Shown here in pieces: positions 32,325 to 35,047 of a stretch of 35,047 bases of DNA. The notes beneath the pieces are model-generated. The model saw only the letters and a program-made list of their open reading frames with translations, did no database searches and was not told where the DNA came from. This stretch comes from Myxococcales bacterium (GTDB lineage Bacteria; Myxococcota_A; Polyangia; Palsa-1104; JAEUJZ01), in NCBI GenBank assembly GCA_016794505.1, contig JAEUJZ010000166.1, positions 1 to 35,047 of the forward strand. The letters are read 5' to 3'. The position numbers and the translations under genes were made by a program. Position 1 is the first letter of the stretch. The number at the start of each line of letters is the position of its first letter.

Positions 32325-34073
32325 CTAGATAAAGACGCGAGCGAGGAATTCGTCGAGCTTGATCGGGTCGGCGGGCTGGCTACGGAATGCAACGTGCCCG
32401 TCGGGGCGGATTAGGTATAGGCACTCGGCGCGGGCGCCATACGTCTGATGCAGCCAGCCGTCCTCGTCGAGCAGGGTCGGCCCGTCCCAGCTGGGATCGG
32501 CCGGCGTCTCGCTGTGCAGCGTCGCTTCCACCAGATAGACGCTGATGGCGCTGGGATGCCGTTCGCGCAGGTGCTTGCCGATGGCCACTAGGCGTCGGTA
32601 CCCGTCCTCGGTCTCGACGGTGCCAGCGAACAAAAGCAGCAAGTGCTGGCCGCTGTGCAAAAGCGAATACAGCGAGCGCTTCTGATTGCTGGTGACATCA
32701 AGCGCCCGGCCATCGAAGGCGCGCTGCCCCGGCGACGGTCCGTGCCCAAAGTCGAGCCACTGCCGCAGGCCGATGTTGGCTCCCGTTCCTTTCGGTCCGG
32801 CGCTCAGGGCTTCGGCGCTGGCGCCGCGGGCTCGCGTCAAGCGGCTGGCATGGTGCTGATCGACAATTGGGCTGTTTGGATAGCCCAAGTCGAGCATCGA
32901 CAGGTTGCGCGAGATCGAGCGCCGCACCAGACCGAACTCACTTACAAGCTGCAGAAGCGAGTTGCGCATGGACTGCGCTAGCGAGCCATGCAGCGTGAAT
33001 AGATCGTTGAGTCCGCGCGTGGCGAGATCCGACGTCTTCATCAGCTCGGCAGCGACGGGGCTGCGCTCGGCTTCATACGAGTCGAGCAAGATGTCGCGCC
33101 CGATGTGCTTGTGAACCAGCGCAAGCTTCCAGGCCAGGTTGAAGGCGTCCTGAATGCCCAAGTTCATGCCTTGGGCCGTCGATGGGCTCAGCGTGTGTGC
33201 CGCATCGCCGGCCAAGAACACGCGCCCCTGGCGAAACGCGGTGGCCAAGCGACAGTGAATCGTGTACTCGTGCAGCCAGGCGGCGTCGGTGATGCGCGCT
33301 TCTTTCGGGCCGCGAGTGTTCAGCAGGTACTGAAAGTTTTCCGGCGTCGGCGACAGCCCCGCGTCGAGCGCAACCAGTCGATAGCGCCCTTCGGCCGGCA
33401 GCGGAAAGACGCCCAGCGATCCGTGCTCGGACACGAAGCCAAACACTTCATCTTCGGCGTGGTAAAGCGGCCACTCTAGCTTGACGTCGGCCTGCAGCAC
33501 GCGTTGACGGTACGTGCTGCCCTGCCAGGGAATGTTTAGCTCGTGCCGCACGACGCTATTGGCGCCGTCGCAGCCCACCGCCCACGCGGCGCGCACCTGA
33601 GCCGGGGTCTGCTGTGGACCTCGCGTGCCAAACACCAGCACGCTGCCGTCTTCCTGCTGCAGGCGCTCGACGTGAAACGGCCGCTCGACGATGACGCCGT
33701 GCTTGGCCAAGTGATCGATCAGGATCTGCTCGGTGTCATGCTGCGGCAGGCTGAGCATGTACGGATACGCCGAGTCAAATTCTCCGACGGTAAAGTGAAA
33801 GATCCGTCGCAGATCCGGCGTATACATACTGAGCAGATGCAGGGCCCGTCCTTTCTTTAAGAAGTCCTCGACCAGCCCCATCTGTTCCAGGACTTCCAGC
33901 GTGCGCGTATGCAGGATCTGCGCTTTGGAAAACGTCGTGGGGTTTTCGACGGCATCGAGGATCCGGCACGAAAGGCCATGGCGCAGAAGCTCGCAGGCCA
34001 GGGCCAGCCCCGTCGGGCCAGCCCCGATAATCAGCACATCACAGTCAAGTTGAGCAGAGGCTGTGTCAGACAT
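32325..34073 (-). CDS. FAD-dependent aromatic monooxygenase (PheA/TfdB family)
   Basis: A protein of 582 residues. The three flavoprotein motifs are intact: dinucleotide-binding IGAGPTGLA (Gly17, 19, 22), the DG motif GCDGANSVVR (Asp169), and GRVFLAGDAAHTLSP with Asp290. The C-terminal third (about 440-582) is the thioredoxin-like domain typical of phenol hydroxylases. Members use NAD(P)H and O2 to hydroxylate aromatic rings, in degradation or in polyketide tailoring. Start ATG 34073 is chosen because it overlaps the stop of the vWA gene by 8 nt, suggesting coupled translation; a longer frame upstream would run deep into that gene. The substrate is unknown, and no other biosynthetic genes lie nearby. 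Confidence 0.93.
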   Translation of the reverse strand: MSDTASAQLDCDVLIIGAGPTGLALACELLRHGLSCRILDAVENPTTFSKAQILHTRTLEVLEQMGLVEDFLKKGRALHLLSMYTPDLRRIFHFTVGEFDSAYPYMLSLPQHDTEQILIDHLAKHGVIVERPFHVERLQQEDGSVLVFGTRGPQQTPAQVRAAWAVGCDGANSVVRHELNIPWQGSTYRQRVLQADVKLEWPLYHAEDEVFGFVSEHGSLGVFPLPAEGRYRLVALDAGLSPTPENFQYLLNTRGPKEARITDAAWLHEYTIHCRLATAFRQGRVFLAGDAAHTLSPSTAQGMNLGIQDAFNLAWKLALVHKHIGRDILLDSYEAERSPVAAELMKTSDLATRGLNDLFTLHGSLAQSMRNSLLQLVSEFGLVRRSISRNLSMLDLGYPNSPIVDQHHASRLTRARGASAEALSAGPKGTGANIGLRQWLDFGHGPSPGQRAFDGRALDVTSNQKRSLYSLLHSGQHLLLLFAGTVETEDGYRRLVAIGKHLRERHPSAISVYLVEATLHSETPADPSWDGPTLLDEDGWLHQTYGARAECLYLIRPDGHVAFRSQPADPIKLDEFLARVFI

Positions 34074-35043
34074 CCAAGGTCGCTTTGCAGTAGCTGCAGG
34101 TGATGCGTCCGCGGGCCGAAGGAGGCACCGCCGCCGAACAGTTGGGGCATCGTACAAGGCGAGGCTTGATCGCTTCAATGCGGCTCGACAGATCCTTCAC
34201 CTTGTCTTCGCTTTGGCGGGCGAGCATGTTCTGTTGGAAGTCGCCGAAGAACCCCCAGCTTCGCGCAACCAAGCCCATCGCATAGTCGACGGCGCGCTGC
34301 TCGTCTTCCATCAGCACGACTTGCTGGGCGCCGATGGCTTCGGACCACTGCTGTTCCACTTTGTCCCCCGGTCGGCCCGACGGGCGACGCAGAAACCAGG
34401 TGTTCCAGTCGAGCGAGATGTCTTGCCACAGCGAGATGGCGTCGGCGTCTTGCGCGTGTTCTTCGCCCAGGTAGTGCTTGACCTGCTTGTGCGGCACGCG
34501 CTTGTGCATCGTCGCGTCGCCAAAGACGATCAAAAACGGCCGCTCGGCCTGCGTCACGCGCACGTGGTGCTTGATGTAATACGCCAGCAAGCCATAGCTC
34601 TCGGGCTCGTCGCCGCCACCGCCTTCGCCGACCAGCGCTTTTAGGCGCTCTTCCAGATCGAAGCCTTTGGCGAAGTCGGTCACCTGCAGCGGCCACTGAT
34701 CGCAGCCAGCATCGCCGATGGCCATGAAGCTGACTTCCAGGTCTGGGCGGTACGACGACAGCGTGTTGAACAGAAGCGGCAAGCGGTCGAAGATCTCGGC
34801 GGGCCAGGTCTGCATCGAGCCGGTCACATCGACGGCCACAATCAGTGGATTCGGCGAGTGCGACACGATGTTCTTTTTCGGCGTGACGATCTGCATATTC
34901 GGCTCGCGCTTTTTTGTGTACGTGCGCGGGCCGGCCGCACCGGCTTTCGCCGCCTCTTCATCGCGTGCCTTCTTGGTGCTCTCCGAGTACTTGTACGCCT
35001 CGGGCTCACGCCAATCAGACATGTCATCAGACCACGAATACAT
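34066..35043 (-). CDS. vWA-domain protein with C-terminal zinc ribbon
   Basis: A protein of 325 residues from an ATG only 4 bases from the window edge, so a start further upstream outside the window is possible; an in-frame ATG at 35022 is another choice. The vWA domain starts near 65 (NPLIVAVDVTGSMQ); the metal-site motif reads D72-x-T74-x-S76 with T74 in place of the usual Ser. FLIVFGDATMH (170-180) resembles the second metal loop. The C-terminus is a zinc ribbon with Cys299, 302, 316, 319. Such proteins scaffold metal-dependent complexes, often with MoxR ATPases; none is seen here. It overlaps the monooxygenase gene by 8 nt and converges on the DUF4178 operon. Confidence 0.85.
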   Translation of the reverse strand: MYSWSDDMSDWREPEAYKYSESTKKARDEEAAKAGAAGPRTYTKKREPNMQIVTPKKNIVSHSPNPLIVAVDVTGSMQTWPAEIFDRLPLLFNTLSSYRPDLEVSFMAIGDAGCDQWPLQVTDFAKGFDLEERLKALVGEGGGGDEPESYGLLAYYIKHHVRVTQAERPFLIVFGDATMHKRVPHKQVKHYLGEEHAQDADAISLWQDISLDWNTWFLRRPSGRPGDKVEQQWSEAIGAQQVVLMEDEQRAVDYAMGLVARSWGFFGDFQQNMLARQSEDKVKDLSSRIEAIKPRLVRCPNCSAAVPPSARGRITCSYCKATLDV

Positions 35044-35047
35044 GCCG

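Noticed and set aside
1..35047. tRNA, rRNA, insertion sequences, phage genes or integration sites
   Set aside because: Reading the gaps between genes showed no cloverleaf, transposase, terminal repeats or duplicated target sites. Short structured RNAs could still be missed.

Overview
This 35-kb window is GC-rich (about two thirds G+C by eye) and tightly packed, with 25 protein genes on both strands. I see no rRNA, tRNA, CRISPR array or insertion sequence. The gene content points to Myxococcota or a close deltaproteobacterial relative. Pointers are several lipoproteins with Cys-rich modules and beta-helix or FG-GAP repeats, a DUF2330 protein, a PEGA protein with a Cys-containing N-terminal domain, an LTD/CotH lipoprotein, and a giant TIR-CHAT-STAND-TPR protein. 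The assignment is inferred from family content, not from a marker gene.

Left part (1-12.9 kb): a truncated FG-GAP lipoprotein diverges from a lipoprotein built LTD-CotH-LTD. A minus-strand operon follows: proB, proA (proline synthesis, start and stop overlapping), then a lipoprotein alpha/beta hydrolase. Next come a multipass membrane protein, a ceramidase-like CREST hydrolase with all metal-site residues, a small SpoIIAA/STAS-like protein, a fold-type I aminotransferase and a DUF2330 protein.

Middle (12.9-21.8 kb): a thiolase, then a same-strand group of a PEGA-domain membrane protein and two paralogous Cys-rich/beta-helix lipoproteins. An 850-bp stretch without a convincing gene contains a 21-bp tandem repeat of about 12 clear units, each two helical turns long, just upstream of gnd. 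gnd converges on a LOG-family gene.

Right part (21.9-35 kb): the outstanding gene is the 1463-residue minus-strand protein with an N-terminal TIR-like domain, a CHAT (caspase-like) protease with an intact His/Cys dyad, an NB-ARC/STAND ATPase with Walker A and B, and C-terminal TPRs in an exact 40-residue register. It looks like a self-contained NLR-like immune or cell-death sensor carrying two potential effectors. It diverges from a periplasmic START-domain gene whose start lies directly after an 11-codon leader ORF. Transketolase follows, giving with gnd two pentose-phosphate enzymes in the window. The last block is a DUF4178 / small membrane protein / DUF350 operon, converging on a von Willebrand A protein overlapping a flavin monooxygenase. 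The DUF4178 and vWA proteins share CxxC...CxxC zinc ribbons, which suggests one membrane-linked module.

Three genes without a Shine-Dalgarno sequence (ceramidase-like, thiolase, START) each have a TANNNT hexamer exactly 6 nt before the ATG, the geometry expected of leaderless transcripts.
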